Assembly: GCA_030696525.1 (NCBI GenBank)
Contig: JAUYSB010000271.1
Span: 1 to 42,603 of the forward strand
Length of the DNA stretch: 42,603 nt
Reading direction: 5' to 3'
Origin: Hydrogenophaga sp.
GTDB lineage: Bacteria > Pseudomonadota > Gammaproteobacteria > Burkholderiales > Burkholderiaceae_C
The position numbers and the translations under genes are program-made. Below the pieces are notes generated by a model. It worked only from the letters and a program-made list of their open reading frames with translations. It was not told the DNA's origin and did not search any database. This document shows, piece after piece, positions 8,084 to 15,764 of this stretch (its first letter is position 1; the number at the start of each line of letters is the position of its first letter).

Positions 8084-9698
8084 ACAACACCACCTCCCAT
8101 GAAGTCACCCGGCCGGTGTCGTCCGGCTGTTCGTCGCTGACCAGCAGCGTCCAGTTGCCCCGCGCGGCCTCGCCCATGTGGCGCACGCTGCCAAAGCTGT
8201 GGCCGCTGACCAGCGAGGTGCAGACCGAGCCGGCGCAGCTGTGGGGCGTGCTCAGCTCGCTGACGCGCCCAGCGGGGCTGCGCAGCGAAATGCGCAGGTC
8301 GCCCGAATACGTGTGGTTGCTCAGCAGCCGCACCGTCACGTGTTCGACCACACTGAGCGAACAGCTGCCGCCGTTCCAGGCCAGCGATTGGGCTGCGGTC
8401 GAATCGTCGGCCAGCACGCCGCTGCCCGGCAGCACGCCCGAACTGCAGGATTTCTCCGCGCCCAGGGCGGCAAAGCTGCGAGCCATGTTCACCGCCGCAC
8501 TGGCGCTCACGCGCCCAAAGCCCACCTGGGGCTGGAAGCCGTGGCCGTTCATGGCCGAGGGCAAGGCCACCGGCTGCCCGGCCTCCAGGGTGGCGGGCAA
8601 GGCCGTGGACGCCAGAATCCAGCGCACGTCGCGCCAGCTCAGCTTGGGGTTGGCCTGCAACATGAGTGCGACCACGCCAGACACCATGGGTGTGGTGGCC
8701 GAGGTGCCATCGAAAAAGGCCGTGTGGTCGGCGCCCAGCGAGGAGGACACATCGGCGTAGCCGCGCGGGCCGGCGATGTCGGTCGTGACCACACCCGCCG
8801 TGGACTGGTAACGCCCCACCACGTTGCCCGAGGGCGCGGCCACCAGCACGTTGGCGCCGGGCTCGGTGTAGCTGGTGGGGCGGTTGTGGTCGTCCACCGC
8901 GCCCACCGTCAGCATGGCGCGGAAGTTGGCGTAGCCGTCGCGGTTGGAATCATCGCCACTGGCGCCACCATTGCCCGCGGCAATCAGGTACACCGTGCCC
9001 AGGCCGCCTCTGCCCTGCGCCACGCCTTGCAACACGGCCTGCTGCCAGACCGAGGACGAGCGGTAGAAGGAGCCGCTGCCGCCGCTGGCCGGGTCGGGCG
9101 GGCCCCAGCTGTTGTTGACCACCGCTGCCCCGCCCTGCCAGGCGCGGGCCATGGCGTCGGCCATGTTGACGTCGGTGCTCTGGATCAGCGGGTTGAACGC
9201 CATCAGTTGCGCACGGGGCGCCACGCCGCGCCCGCCGAAGGCGTTGTTGTCGCGGGCCAGCAGGATGCCGGCCACGGCCGTGCCGTGGGCGTCGTCCGGC
9301 CCGCCCACGCTGTCGTCTTGCGGCTGGCCGGTGGTGGCCGGGGCCGGGCTGGGGTCGGTGCTGCCGGTGGCGTAGTTGTAACTCAGGCCTGGCAACAGGT
9401 TGGGCACCAGGTCGGGGTGGGTGGTCTGCACCGCGCCGTCCACCACCGCGACCTTGATGCCGTCGCCGCGCTCGGCCAGGCTGGCCAGGCCCAGATCGCC
9501 ACCGGGTGTGCCGCCACTCTGCCCGCTGTTGAACAGGTGCCACTGTTGGGCCAGCAAAGGGTCGGGGCCGGTGGGCTCGGTGGGTGTGGGGCCCACCGGA
9601 TCGGGGCTGGCCGAATCGCTGCCACCACCACAGGCGCTCAAGGCGGCGGCCAGTGCGACAAGCGCCAGCCCCGCGTAGGGGTTTCGAACTGAGAACAT
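8073..9698 (-). CDS. Subtilisin-like serine protease (S8) lipoprotein with P domain
   Basis: An exported serine protease, 541 residues from the ATG at 9698. An upstream in-frame ATG at 9773 would add 25 residues ahead of the signal peptide and is less likely. The signal peptide ends in LSACGGG, a lipobox, followed by a Ser/Pro-rich linker. The S8 triad is Asp87 (AVVDGAV), His138 (DAHGTAVAG) and Ser333 (FDGTSATTP), with oxyanion Asn243 (IAAGNGG). The last 95 or so residues (about 445-541) form a P/Homo B domain of the proprotein convertase type, with SGDLRISLRSPAGR and WTLLVSDEQPDDTG. No obvious long propeptide is present. It is divergent from the arsenic operon and overlaps the small lipoprotein gene downstream. 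Confidence 0.92.
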   Translation of the reverse strand: MFSVRNPYAGLALVALAAALSACGGGSDSASPDPVGPTPTEPTGPDPLLAQQWHLFNSGQSGGTPGGDLGLASLAERGDGIKVAVVDGAVQTTHPDLVPNLLPGLSYNYATGSTDPSPAPATTGQPQDDSVGGPDDAHGTAVAGILLARDNNAFGGRGVAPRAQLMAFNPLIQSTDVNMADAMARAWQGGAAVVNNSWGPPDPASGGSGSFYRSSSVWQQAVLQGVAQGRGGLGTVYLIAAGNGGASGDDSNRDGYANFRAMLTVGAVDDHNRPTSYTEPGANVLVAAPSGNVVGRYQSTAGVVTTDIAGPRGYADVSSSLGADHTAFFDGTSATTPMVSGVVALMLQANPKLSWRDVRWILASTALPATLEAGQPVALPSAMNGHGFQPQVGFGRVSASAAVNMARSFAALGAEKSCSSGVLPGSGVLADDSTAAQSLAWNGGSCSLSVVEHVTVRLLSNHTYSGDLRISLRSPAGRVSELSTPHSCAGSVCTSLVSGHSFGSVRHMGEAARGNWTLLVSDEQPDDTGRVTSWEVVLYGH

Positions 9699-9775
9699 CG
9701 GCCCATTATCACCAGCCGCCGTGTCTGTGCAGGCTGGGTGGGTTGTCATGAAACCGTCACGGATTCCGACCATAT

Positions 9776-9799
9776 TTCAACTATTCTTTAAATATTGAA
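9776..9799. promoter_or_regulatory. Candidate ArsR operator / promoter of the arsenic operon
   Basis: An AT-rich imperfect inverted repeat: TTCAA at 9776-9780 and TTGAA at 9795-9799, separated by 14 bases with further partial symmetry. CAACT (9778-9782) and AGTTG (9799-9803) form a second, overlapping pair. It lies just upstream of the operon's first gene in an otherwise GC-rich region, where an ArsR operator would be expected. No convincing -35/-10 pair was found, so the promoter itself is not placed. Confidence 0.4.
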
Positions 9800-9814
9800 G
9801 TTGGAGCATTGCAA

Positions 9815-10858
9815 ATGAAAGTGGGCATCAACGGCATGGGCCGCATCGGCCGTCTGGCGCTGCGTGCCGCCATGGGCGCGGCCGAGCGCCAGAGCGACGA
9901 TCCGCGCGCGGGCCACCGGCTGGAGGTGGTGCACCTCAACGAGATCAAAGGCGGTGCGGCGGCCACGGCGCACCTGCTGGCGTTCGACACGGTGCAAGGC
10001 AAATGGCGCGAGAACATCCGTGCCGAAGGCGACGAAGCCATTCGCATAGGCGACCGGCGGCTGTCGTTCAGCGCCCACGCCACGGCGGCCGACATCCCCT
10101 GGGGCGATCTGGGCGTGGACGTGGTGCTGGAATGCACCGGCAAGTTCCTCACGCCCGAAACCCTGCAAGGCCACCTGGACCGCGGCGCCAAGCGCGTCAT
10201 CGTGGCGGCACCCGTCAAGGTGGGTGGTGTGCTCAACATCGTGGTGGGCGTGAACCACGAGTTGTACGACCCTGCGCAACACCGCATCGTCACGGCCGCG
10301 TCCTGCACCACCAACTGCCTGGCGCCGTTGGTGAAGGTGGTGCATGAGCAAATTGGCATCAAACACGGCCAAATCACCACCATCCACAACCCCACCAACA
10401 CCAACCTCGTGGTGGACGCACCGCACAAAGACCTGCGCCGCGCCCGCAGCGCGATGGAAAGCCTGGCGCCCACGACCACCGGCAGCGCCACCGCCATTGC
10501 ACTCATCTACCCGGAGTTGAAGGGCAAGCTAAACGGCCACGCGGTGCGCGCGCCGGTGCTCAACGCTTCGCTGACCGACTGCGTGTTCGAGCTGCAGCGC
10601 GAAACCACCGCCGAGGAAGTGAACGCCTTGTTCAAGCAGGCGGCCGACACCTACCTGGCCGGCATCCTGGGCTACGAGGAGCGCCCATTGGTCAGCGCCG
10701 ACTACGCGCGCGACACGCGCTCGTCCATCGTCGATGCGCTGTCCACCATGGTGACCGACGGCACGCTGCTCAAGGTCTATGCCTGGTACGACAACGAGAT
10801 GGGCTACGCCTGCCGCATGGTGGACCTGGCCTGCCACATGGGCGACGTGGGCATCTGA
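9815..10858 (+). CDS. ArsJ-associated glyceraldehyde-3-phosphate dehydrogenase
   Basis: A GAPDH-family enzyme of 347 residues. In ars operons with arsJ, it uses arsenate in place of phosphate to make 1-arseno-3-phosphoglycerate. The NAD-binding [10 protein letters not shown] is at residues 4-13, the catalytic Cys164 lies in AASCTTNC, and the partner His191 in [10 protein letters not shown]. The TTIHNPTN form differs from glycolytic GAPDH (usually TTVHA) and, as I recall, is typical of the ars-associated group. The ATG at 9815 has a good ribosome site (GGAG, 9803-9806); a TTG two codons earlier is less likely. arsJ starts 3 bases after the stop, which strongly supports the arsenic role over glycolysis. 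Confidence 0.93.
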   Translation: MKVGINGMGRIGRLALRAAMGAAERQSDDPRAGHRLEVVHLNEIKGGAAATAHLLAFDTVQGKWRENIRAEGDEAIRIGDRRLSFSAHATAADIPWGDLGVDVVLECTGKFLTPETLQGHLDRGAKRVIVAAPVKVGGVLNIVVGVNHELYDPAQHRIVTAASCTTNCLAPLVKVVHEQIGIKHGQITTIHNPTNTNLVVDAPHKDLRRARSAMESLAPTTTGSATAIALIYPELKGKLNGHAVRAPVLNASLTDCVFELQRETTAEEVNALFKQAADTYLAGILGYEERPLVSADYARDTRSSIVDALSTMVTDGTLLKVYAWYDNEMGYACRMVDLACHMGDVGI

Positions 10859-10860
10859 CC

Positions 10861-12081
10861 ATGCAACACGCCGCGCGCAACTACGCCATCGTGACCGCCG
10901 CCTACTGGGGGTTCACCCTCACCGACGGCGCGCTGCGCATGCTGGTGCTGCTGCACTTCTACCGCCTGGGCTATTCGCCGTTCACGCTGGCCTTTTTGTT
11001 CCTGCTGTACGAGGCGGCCGGTGTGCTGGCCAACCTCATTGGCGGCTGGCTGGCCACGCGCTACGGCATCACCCGCATGTTGACCGTGGGGCTGGTGACC
11101 CAAATCATCGGCTTCACCTTGCTCTCACAACTCGACCCCGCCTGGACGGTGACCATGTCGGTGGCCTGGGTGGTGCTGTCGCAAGGCGTTTGCGGCGTGG
11201 CCAAAGACCTGACCAAAACCGCCAGCAAGTCGGCCATCAAGGTCACACAGGCGGCGGCCAAGGAGCAGGACAACAGCCAGCTGTTCAAGTGGGTGGCCTG
11301 GTTCACCGGCAGCAAGAACGCCATGAAAGGTGTGGGCTTTTTCCTGGGTGGGCTGCTGCTGCAGGCGCTGGGTTTTCAACACGCCTTATGGGCCATGGCC
11401 GCCTTGCTGGCCGTGGTGTTGCTGGGCGTGGTCACCTCGCTGCCCACGATGATGGGCAAGAGCAAGGCTTCCAAAAGCGCAAAGGAGCTGTTCGCCAAAA
11501 ACGCCGGCATCAACGCCCTGGCTGCGGCGCGGGTGGTGCTGTTCGGCGCGCGCGACGTGTGGTTTGTGGTGGGCGTGCCGGTGTTTTTGTATTCGCAGGG
11601 CTGGACCTTCACCATGGTGGGCGGCTTTCTGGCGGCGTGGACGATTGGCTACGGCCTGATGCAGGCACTGGCGCCGAACATCGTCAGGCGCAGCCCCGAC
11701 GGCCTGAGCACCGAGGTGCCGGCCGCACGCCTGTGGTCGGCATTGCTGGCGGTCGTCCCGATGGGCATTGCTGCTGCCGTGGCGCTGGACGTGCCCCACC
11801 TGCAGTGGGTGGTGGTGGGCGGTCTGGGGCTGTTCGGTGTGGCCTTTGCGGTCAACTCGTCGGTGCACTCCTACCTGGTGCTGGCCTACGCGGGCTCAGA
11901 AAAAGCGGCAGAGGACGTGGGGTTTTATTACGCCGCCAACGCGCTGGGCCGCTTCTTTGGCACGCTGATGTCGGGCCTGCTGTACCAGTGGGGCGGGCTG
12001 TTGTACGCGCTGCTGGGTTCGGCCGTGATGCTGGTGTTGTGCTGGGTGTTCACGCTGTCTTTGCCGGAGAAAAAAACATGA
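10861..12081 (+). CDS. arsJ: Organoarsenical efflux MFS transporter ArsJ
   Basis: A 406-residue major facilitator protein of the inner membrane, with about 11-12 hydrophobic segments, that exports 1-arseno-3-phosphoglycerate. This product breaks down outside the cell to arsenate, so the GAPDH-ArsJ pair acts as an arsenate efflux route. The N-terminus (YWGFTLTDGALRMLVLLHFY) and the internal KDLTKTASKSAIKVTQ stretch are characteristic of ArsJ. The GAPDH gene ends 3 bases upstream and the arsR start overlaps the arsJ stop in ATGA, so the three are tightly coupled. Identification rests on both motifs and context. Confidence 0.94.
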   Translation: MQHAARNYAIVTAAYWGFTLTDGALRMLVLLHFYRLGYSPFTLAFLFLLYEAAGVLANLIGGWLATRYGITRMLTVGLVTQIIGFTLLSQLDPAWTVTMSVAWVVLSQGVCGVAKDLTKTASKSAIKVTQAAAKEQDNSQLFKWVAWFTGSKNAMKGVGFFLGGLLLQALGFQHALWAMAALLAVVLLGVVTSLPTMMGKSKASKSAKELFAKNAGINALAAARVVLFGARDVWFVVGVPVFLYSQGWTFTMVGGFLAAWTIGYGLMQALAPNIVRRSPDGLSTEVPAARLWSALLAVVPMGIAAAVALDVPHLQWVVVGGLGLFGVAFAVNSSVHSYLVLAYAGSEKAAEDVGFYYAANALGRFFGTLMSGLLYQWGGLLYALLGSAVMLVLCWVFTLSLPEKKT

Positions 12082-12404
12082 ACGAAACCGACGTGGTGAA
12101 GGCACTCAGCGCCCTGGCGCAGGAGACGCGGCTGCGGTTGTTCCGCCTGCTGGTGGTGGCCGGCCACGCCGGCATGACACCGGGCCGGATCGCCGAGGCG
12201 CTGGGCGTGGCACCGGCCGCGCTGTCCTTCCACCTCAAGGAACTCAGCCACGCGGGCCTGGTGAGCACCGAGCGCGAAGGCCGCCACATCGTCTACCGGG
12301 CCGAGTTTGCCGCCATGAACCAGCTGCTGGTTTTTTTGAGCGCCGAGTGCTGCCAGGGCGAACCCTGCCTGGACATACAGAACACCGCTTGTGTGAACTG
12401 CTGA
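12078..12404 (+). CDS. arsR: ArsR-family arsenic-responsive repressor
   Basis: A 108-residue winged-helix repressor. The DNA-binding helix region is around residues 34-62 (GRIAEALGVAPAALSFHLKELSHAGLV), followed by the wing (STEREGRHIVYRA). The protein lacks the classical ELCVCDL metal site in the recognition helix. Instead it has a C-terminal cysteine cluster: C91, C92, C97, C105 and C108. That resembles the C-terminal As(III) site known for ArsR of Acidithiobacillus ferrooxidans, although the spacing differs slightly. It overlaps arsJ by 4 bases and precedes arsC by 40 bases. It probably represses the whole operon from the AT-rich site upstream of the GAPDH gene. Confidence 0.93.
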   Translation: MNETDVVKALSALAQETRLRLFRLLVVAGHAGMTPGRIAEALGVAPAALSFHLKELSHAGLVSTEREGRHIVYRAEFAAMNQLLVFLSAECCQGEPCLDIQNTACVNC

Positions 12405-12444
12405 TCCACCACACCCACCCCACAACACACCGAAACACCCCACC

Positions 12445-12939
12445 ATGGACACCTACAACGTTCTGTTTCTTTGCACCGCCAATTCCGCGCGCAGCATCAT
12501 GGCCGAAGCGCTGTTGAACCACCTGGGCGAAGGGCGTTTTCGCGCCTACAGCGCGGGCAGCACGCCCGCCGGCACGGTGCATCCGCAGGCGCTGGACCTG
12601 CTGGTGCGCAACCGTTTCCCCGTCGAAGGCCTGCGCAGCAAAAGTTGGGACGAATTTGCCCAGCCTGAGGCGCCGGCCATGGATTTCGTGCTGACGGTGT
12701 GCGACAACGCCGCCGGCGAAGTGTGCCCACTCTGGCCCGGCCAACCGGTCTCGGCCCACTGGGGCGTGGCCGACCCGTCGGCCGTGCGCGGCAGCGAGTC
12801 CGTGGTGCACCAGGCCTTCCTGAACGCCTTCATCACCTTGCGCACCCGCATTGGCCTGTTGCTGGAGTTGCCCATCGAAAAACTCAACCACCTGTCGCTG
12901 CACCAGGAGCTCCATCGCATCGCGCGCCAGGGCGATTGA
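12445..12939 (+). CDS. arsC: Arsenate reductase ArsC, low-molecular-weight phosphatase fold
   Basis: A 164-residue cytoplasmic enzyme of the LMW protein tyrosine phosphatase fold that reduces arsenate to arsenite. The phosphate-binding CX5R loop is C10-TANSA-R16. Two further cysteines, C86 and C94 in [16 protein letters not shown], are placed like the redox cascade cysteines of the thioredoxin-linked type, with one residue more between them. The SKSWDEF segment at 65-71 is typical. A C-terminal helical extension makes it longer than the Gram-positive enzyme. It lies between arsR and acr3, so its product arsenite would be exported by the next gene. Confidence 0.9.
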   Translation: MDTYNVLFLCTANSARSIMAEALLNHLGEGRFRAYSAGSTPAGTVHPQALDLLVRNRFPVEGLRSKSWDEFAQPEAPAMDFVLTVCDNAAGEVCPLWPGQPVSAHWGVADPSAVRGSESVVHQAFLNAFITLRTRIGLLLELPIEKLNHLSLHQELHRIARQGD

Positions 12940-12949
12940 GGCACACACC

Positions 12950-13966
12950 ATGGGTTTGTTTGAACGCTTTCTGACGGTGTGGGTCGCCCTCGGCATCGGT
13001 GCGGGTGTGGGCCTGGGCCTGTGGCTGCCCGGCCTGTTCGAGTCGGTGGCGGCGCTGGAATACGCGCAGGTCAACCTCGTGGTGGCGGTGTTCATCTGGG
13101 TGATGATTTACCCGATGATGATCCAGATCGACTGGCACGCCGTGAAGGATGTGGGCAAGCGCCCGCAGGGCCTGCTGCTCACCCTGGTGGTCAACTGGCT
13201 GATCAAACCCTTCACCATGGCCGCGCTCGGCGTGCTGTTCTTCCAGTACCTCTTCGCGCCCTGGGTGGACCCCCAAACGGCCAGCGAATACATCGCCGGC
13301 ATGATTTTGCTGGGCGTGGCGCCGTGCACCGCCATGGTGTTCGTGTGGAGCCAGCTGGTCAAAGGCGACGCCAACTACACGCTGGTTCAGGTCTCGGTCA
13401 ACGACATCATCATGGTGTTTGCCTTTGCGCCCATTGCCGCCTTTTTGCTGGGCGTGACCGACGTGACCGTGCCGTGGGAAACCCTGGTGCTGAGCACCGT
13501 GCTCTACGTGGTGCTGCCGCTGGCCGCCGGCATGCTGACGCGGCACCTGCTGCTCAGGCGCTCGCAACAGGCGCTGACGTCTTATGTGGCCGCACTCAAG
13601 CCCTGGTCGGTGGTGGGATTGATTGCGACCGTGGTGTTGCTGTTCGGCGTACAGGCCAAGACCATCGTGGCGCAGCCCGGCGTGATCGCGCTGATCGCCG
13701 TGCCGCTCATCTTGCAGAGTTACGGCATCTTTTTCATCGCCTGGTGGGGTGCCAGATGGCTCAAGCTGCCGCACGAGGTGGCGGGCCCGGCCTGCCTGAT
13801 CGGCACGTCGAACTTCTTCGAGCTGGCGGTGGCCGTGGCCATCTCCTTGTTCGGCCTCAACTCGGGCGCTGCGCTGGCCACGGTGGTGGGCGTGCTGGTC
13901 GAGGTGCCGGTGATGCTGTCGCTGGTGGCTTTTGTCAACACACGCCAACACGCGGGCCGACAATAG
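12950..13966 (+). CDS. acr3: Arsenite efflux transporter, ACR3 family
   Basis: An inner-membrane arsenite exporter of 338 residues with about ten hydrophobic segments. The conserved cysteine of the family is C126 in [15 protein letters not shown], and the conserved glutamate is in [29 protein letters not shown] near residue 51 is also typical. The ATG at 12950, 10 bases after the arsC stop, gives the family N-terminus. In-frame codons further upstream overlap arsC and are not used. It is the last clear gene of the arsenic operon; the next gene, on the same strand, starts 41 bases later. Confidence 0.93.
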   Translation: MGLFERFLTVWVALGIGAGVGLGLWLPGLFESVAALEYAQVNLVVAVFIWVMIYPMMIQIDWHAVKDVGKRPQGLLLTLVVNWLIKPFTMAALGVLFFQYLFAPWVDPQTASEYIAGMILLGVAPCTAMVFVWSQLVKGDANYTLVQVSVNDIIMVFAFAPIAAFLLGVTDVTVPWETLVLSTVLYVVLPLAAGMLTRHLLLRRSQQALTSYVAALKPWSVVGLIATVVLLFGVQAKTIVAQPGVIALIAVPLILQSYGIFFIAWWGARWLKLPHEVAGPACLIGTSNFFELAVAVAISLFGLNSGAALATVVGVLVEVPVMLSLVAFVNTRQHAGRQ

Positions 13967-14007
13967 ACACACGAGCGACAACTCCCGCTGCGCGTCAAGG
14001 AGCCCCC

Positions 14008-14952
14008 ATGCGACCCAGATATACCACCCGACGGCACTGCCTGCACACGCTCGCGGCGCTGGCATTCGGTTGGCCCGCCGCCAGCTGGGCGCTGGACATC
14101 CGCTTTGAACCGGTGGCGCCCAACGTCTATGCCTACGTGGGCGACACCGAAGGCCGCACCTACGAAAACGAAGCACTCAACGCCAACCTCGGCCTGGTGG
14201 TCACGCCGGCGGGCGCACTGCTGATCGACAGTGGCGCCAGCCTGCAGGGGGCAAAGCAGATTGCCGAAGCGGTGAAACAGGTGACGCCGCTGCCCATCAA
14301 GTGGGTCATCAACACCGGCGGACAAGACCACCGCTGGCTGGGCAATGGCTTCTTCAAGAGCCAGGGCGCCGAGATCATGGCGCACGCCAACGCCGAGAGC
14401 GACATGCGGGCGCGCGGCGCGGAGCAGATCCAGGCCAACGCGCCAGTGCTCAAGGAGAAGCTGGCAGGCACCGAGGTGGTGCTGCCCACCCGCTGGCTCA
14501 AAGACGCCGACTCCCGGCTCGACCTGGGTGGGGTGGTGGTGCAGGTGGTGCACCGGGGCGGTGGCCACACACCGGGTGACAGCATGGTCTGGCTGCCACA
14601 CAGCGGCGTGGTGTTCACCGGCGACGTGGTCTATGTGGACCGCATCCTGGGCCTGCACCCGGTCAGCAAAACCAAAACCTGGGTGCAAAGCTTTGCGGCC
14701 CTGGAGGCCTTGGGCCCGAAGGTCGTGGTGCCCGGCCACGGCCGCGTGACCACGCTGGCACAAGCCCAGCAAGACACGGGCGCCCTGCTCAAGGCCTTGC
14801 GGGCGCACATGGGCAAAGCGGTGGAAGATGGCACCGACCTGGCCGCTGCCGTGAAGGGGTTTGATGCGGCGCCCTTCAAACACCTCCAGCACGTGGACGT
14901 CTGGCTGCCCCAGCTGGCCAACCGCACCTACCTCGAAATGGAACAGGAGTGA
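14008..14952 (+). CDS. Exported metallo-beta-lactamase-fold protein with altered metal motif
   Basis: A 314-residue MBL-fold protein. The N-terminus has a twin-arginine-like signal (TTRRHCLHTLAALAFG, cleavage likely near ASWA-LDI), so it is probably periplasmic. The fold is recognisable from NANLGLVVTPAGALLIDSG, GHTPGDSMVWLP (third-motif His), VVFTGDVVYVDR (bridging Asp) and VVPGHGRV (last His). The usual HxHxDH motif is replaced by INTGGQDHRWLGN at about 97-109, keeping at most one Asp-His pair. Relatives are annotated as quinoprotein-relay or SoxH-like hydrolases, but no substrate can be assigned. It follows acr3 by 41 bases; an arsenic link is not supported by its sequence. Confidence 0.85.
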   Translation: MRPRYTTRRHCLHTLAALAFGWPAASWALDIRFEPVAPNVYAYVGDTEGRTYENEALNANLGLVVTPAGALLIDSGASLQGAKQIAEAVKQVTPLPIKWVINTGGQDHRWLGNGFFKSQGAEIMAHANAESDMRARGAEQIQANAPVLKEKLAGTEVVLPTRWLKDADSRLDLGGVVVQVVHRGGGHTPGDSMVWLPHSGVVFTGDVVYVDRILGLHPVSKTKTWVQSFAALEALGPKVVVPGHGRVTTLAQAQQDTGALLKALRAHMGKAVEDGTDLAAAVKGFDAAPFKHLQHVDVWLPQLANRTYLEMEQE

Positions 14953-15005
14953 GCCGCGTGCCTCAAGGCGCGATGGCCTGCGCCTGAATGCATCATCAAA
15001 CACCC

Positions 15006-15609
15006 ATGAACGATGCACACGCCCACAGCCACGCCCCCGCCAACTTCAACCGGGCTTTGCCCTGGACATCGCTCTGAACATCGCCTTCGTGGCGATCGAG
15101 GCGTTTATGGCTGGAAGATCAACTCGCTGGCGCTGCTGGCCGACGCCGGCCACAACCTCAGCGACGTGGCCGGCCTGGTGCTGGCCTGGGGCGGCGCGCT
15201 GGTGTCGGCCGGTGTGGTGGTGGCTGGCGCACTCACTCTGTGGATGGGCTGGGTGTGGCTCGATCCGGTGGTCAGCCTGCTGATCGCTGCGGTGAGTCTG
15301 GTGGGCACCTGGAACCTGTTCCGGCAGTCGCTGCACCTGCTGTTTGACGGTGTGCCCGACAGCGTGGACCCCCAGGCGATGCACGACTACCTGTTGAGCC
15401 TGCCAGGCATCAGCCGCGTGCACGACCTGCACATCTGGGCGATGGGCACGTCTGAGGTGGCCTTGACGGCGCACCTCGTCACGCCCAGTGGCCATGCCGA
15501 CGACGGGTTTCTGGAAGGCGCCACCGATCAGCTGCATGAGCGGTTCGACATCACCCACACGACTTTGCAGGTGGTGAACGTGCCCTTCACCAAGGCCTGT
15601 GGCGAGTAG
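15006..15609 (+). pseudogene. Cation diffusion facilitator (CzcD-like), broken by two frameshifts and an internal deletion
   Basis: The ATG at 15006 begins a His-rich CDF N-terminus (MNDAHAHSHAPANFNRA). The frame is lost near 15056-15058, where one T is missing, then resumes as FALDIALNIAFVAIEAF in the next frame. It shifts again near 15104-15106, again one T short, into GWKINSLALLADAGHNLSD, which keeps the first HxxxD metal motif. At about residue 68 the protein jumps from VLAWGGAL straight to VSAGVVVAGALTLW. This omits roughly 90-100 residues (the middle membrane helices and second metal motif). The cytoplasmic C-terminal domain (HDLHIWAMGTSEVALTAHL) is intact to the stop at 15607. The result cannot transport; the two T losses could be sequencing errors, the deletion cannot. 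Confidence 0.88.
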
Positions 15610-15694
15610 CCATCAGGCTCTGATGCCACCGCGGCGTTGAAGTCGATCAGCGGGTGACTCTCCCCGACGGCGACGGACGCGCAAGAACGAAAAT

Positions 15695-15721
15695 CCGGCC
15701 GGGCCATGCAGGCCGGGCCGG
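15695..15721 (-). terminator. GC-rich hairpin, probable phoX terminator
   Basis: A near-perfect inverted repeat: 6 paired bases, one mismatch, then 4 more pairs around a 5-base loop. Read on the minus strand it is followed by ATTTTCGTTCTT, giving a short T-run, so it suits termination of phoX. Plus-strand use for the broken CDF gene is less likely. Confidence 0.6.
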
Positions 15722-15726
15722 ACAAA

Positions 15727-15748
15727 GGCCTGGCAACCATGCCAGGCC
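15727..15748. terminator. Perfect 9-bp hairpin between convergent genes
   Basis: GGCCTGGCA at 15727-15735 pairs perfectly with TGCCAGGCC at 15740-15748 around an ACCA loop. It lies 16 bases beyond the phoX stop and is followed on the minus strand by TTTGTCC. Only a short T-run is present, so it may act together with the adjacent hairpin at 15695-15721. Confidence 0.6.
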
Positions 15749-15764
15749 ATTGGGGCTGTGCTGA

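Noticed and set aside
8178-9692. 504-codon plus-strand frame opposite the subtilase gene
   Set aside because: It is low-complexity Ala/Gly/His/Arg-rich sequence antisense to a gene with an intact catalytic triad; a shadow.
12979-14007. Upstream extension of the frame of the MBL-fold protein across acr3
   Set aside because: The extension is antithetical in composition and overlaps acr3 in another frame. The ATG at 14008 with a Tat-like signal peptide is the natural start.
15528-15740. 70-codon minus-strand frame in the phoX-CDF gap
   Set aside because: It contains the terminator hairpin and the end of the CDF remnant, and shows no recognisable protein pattern.
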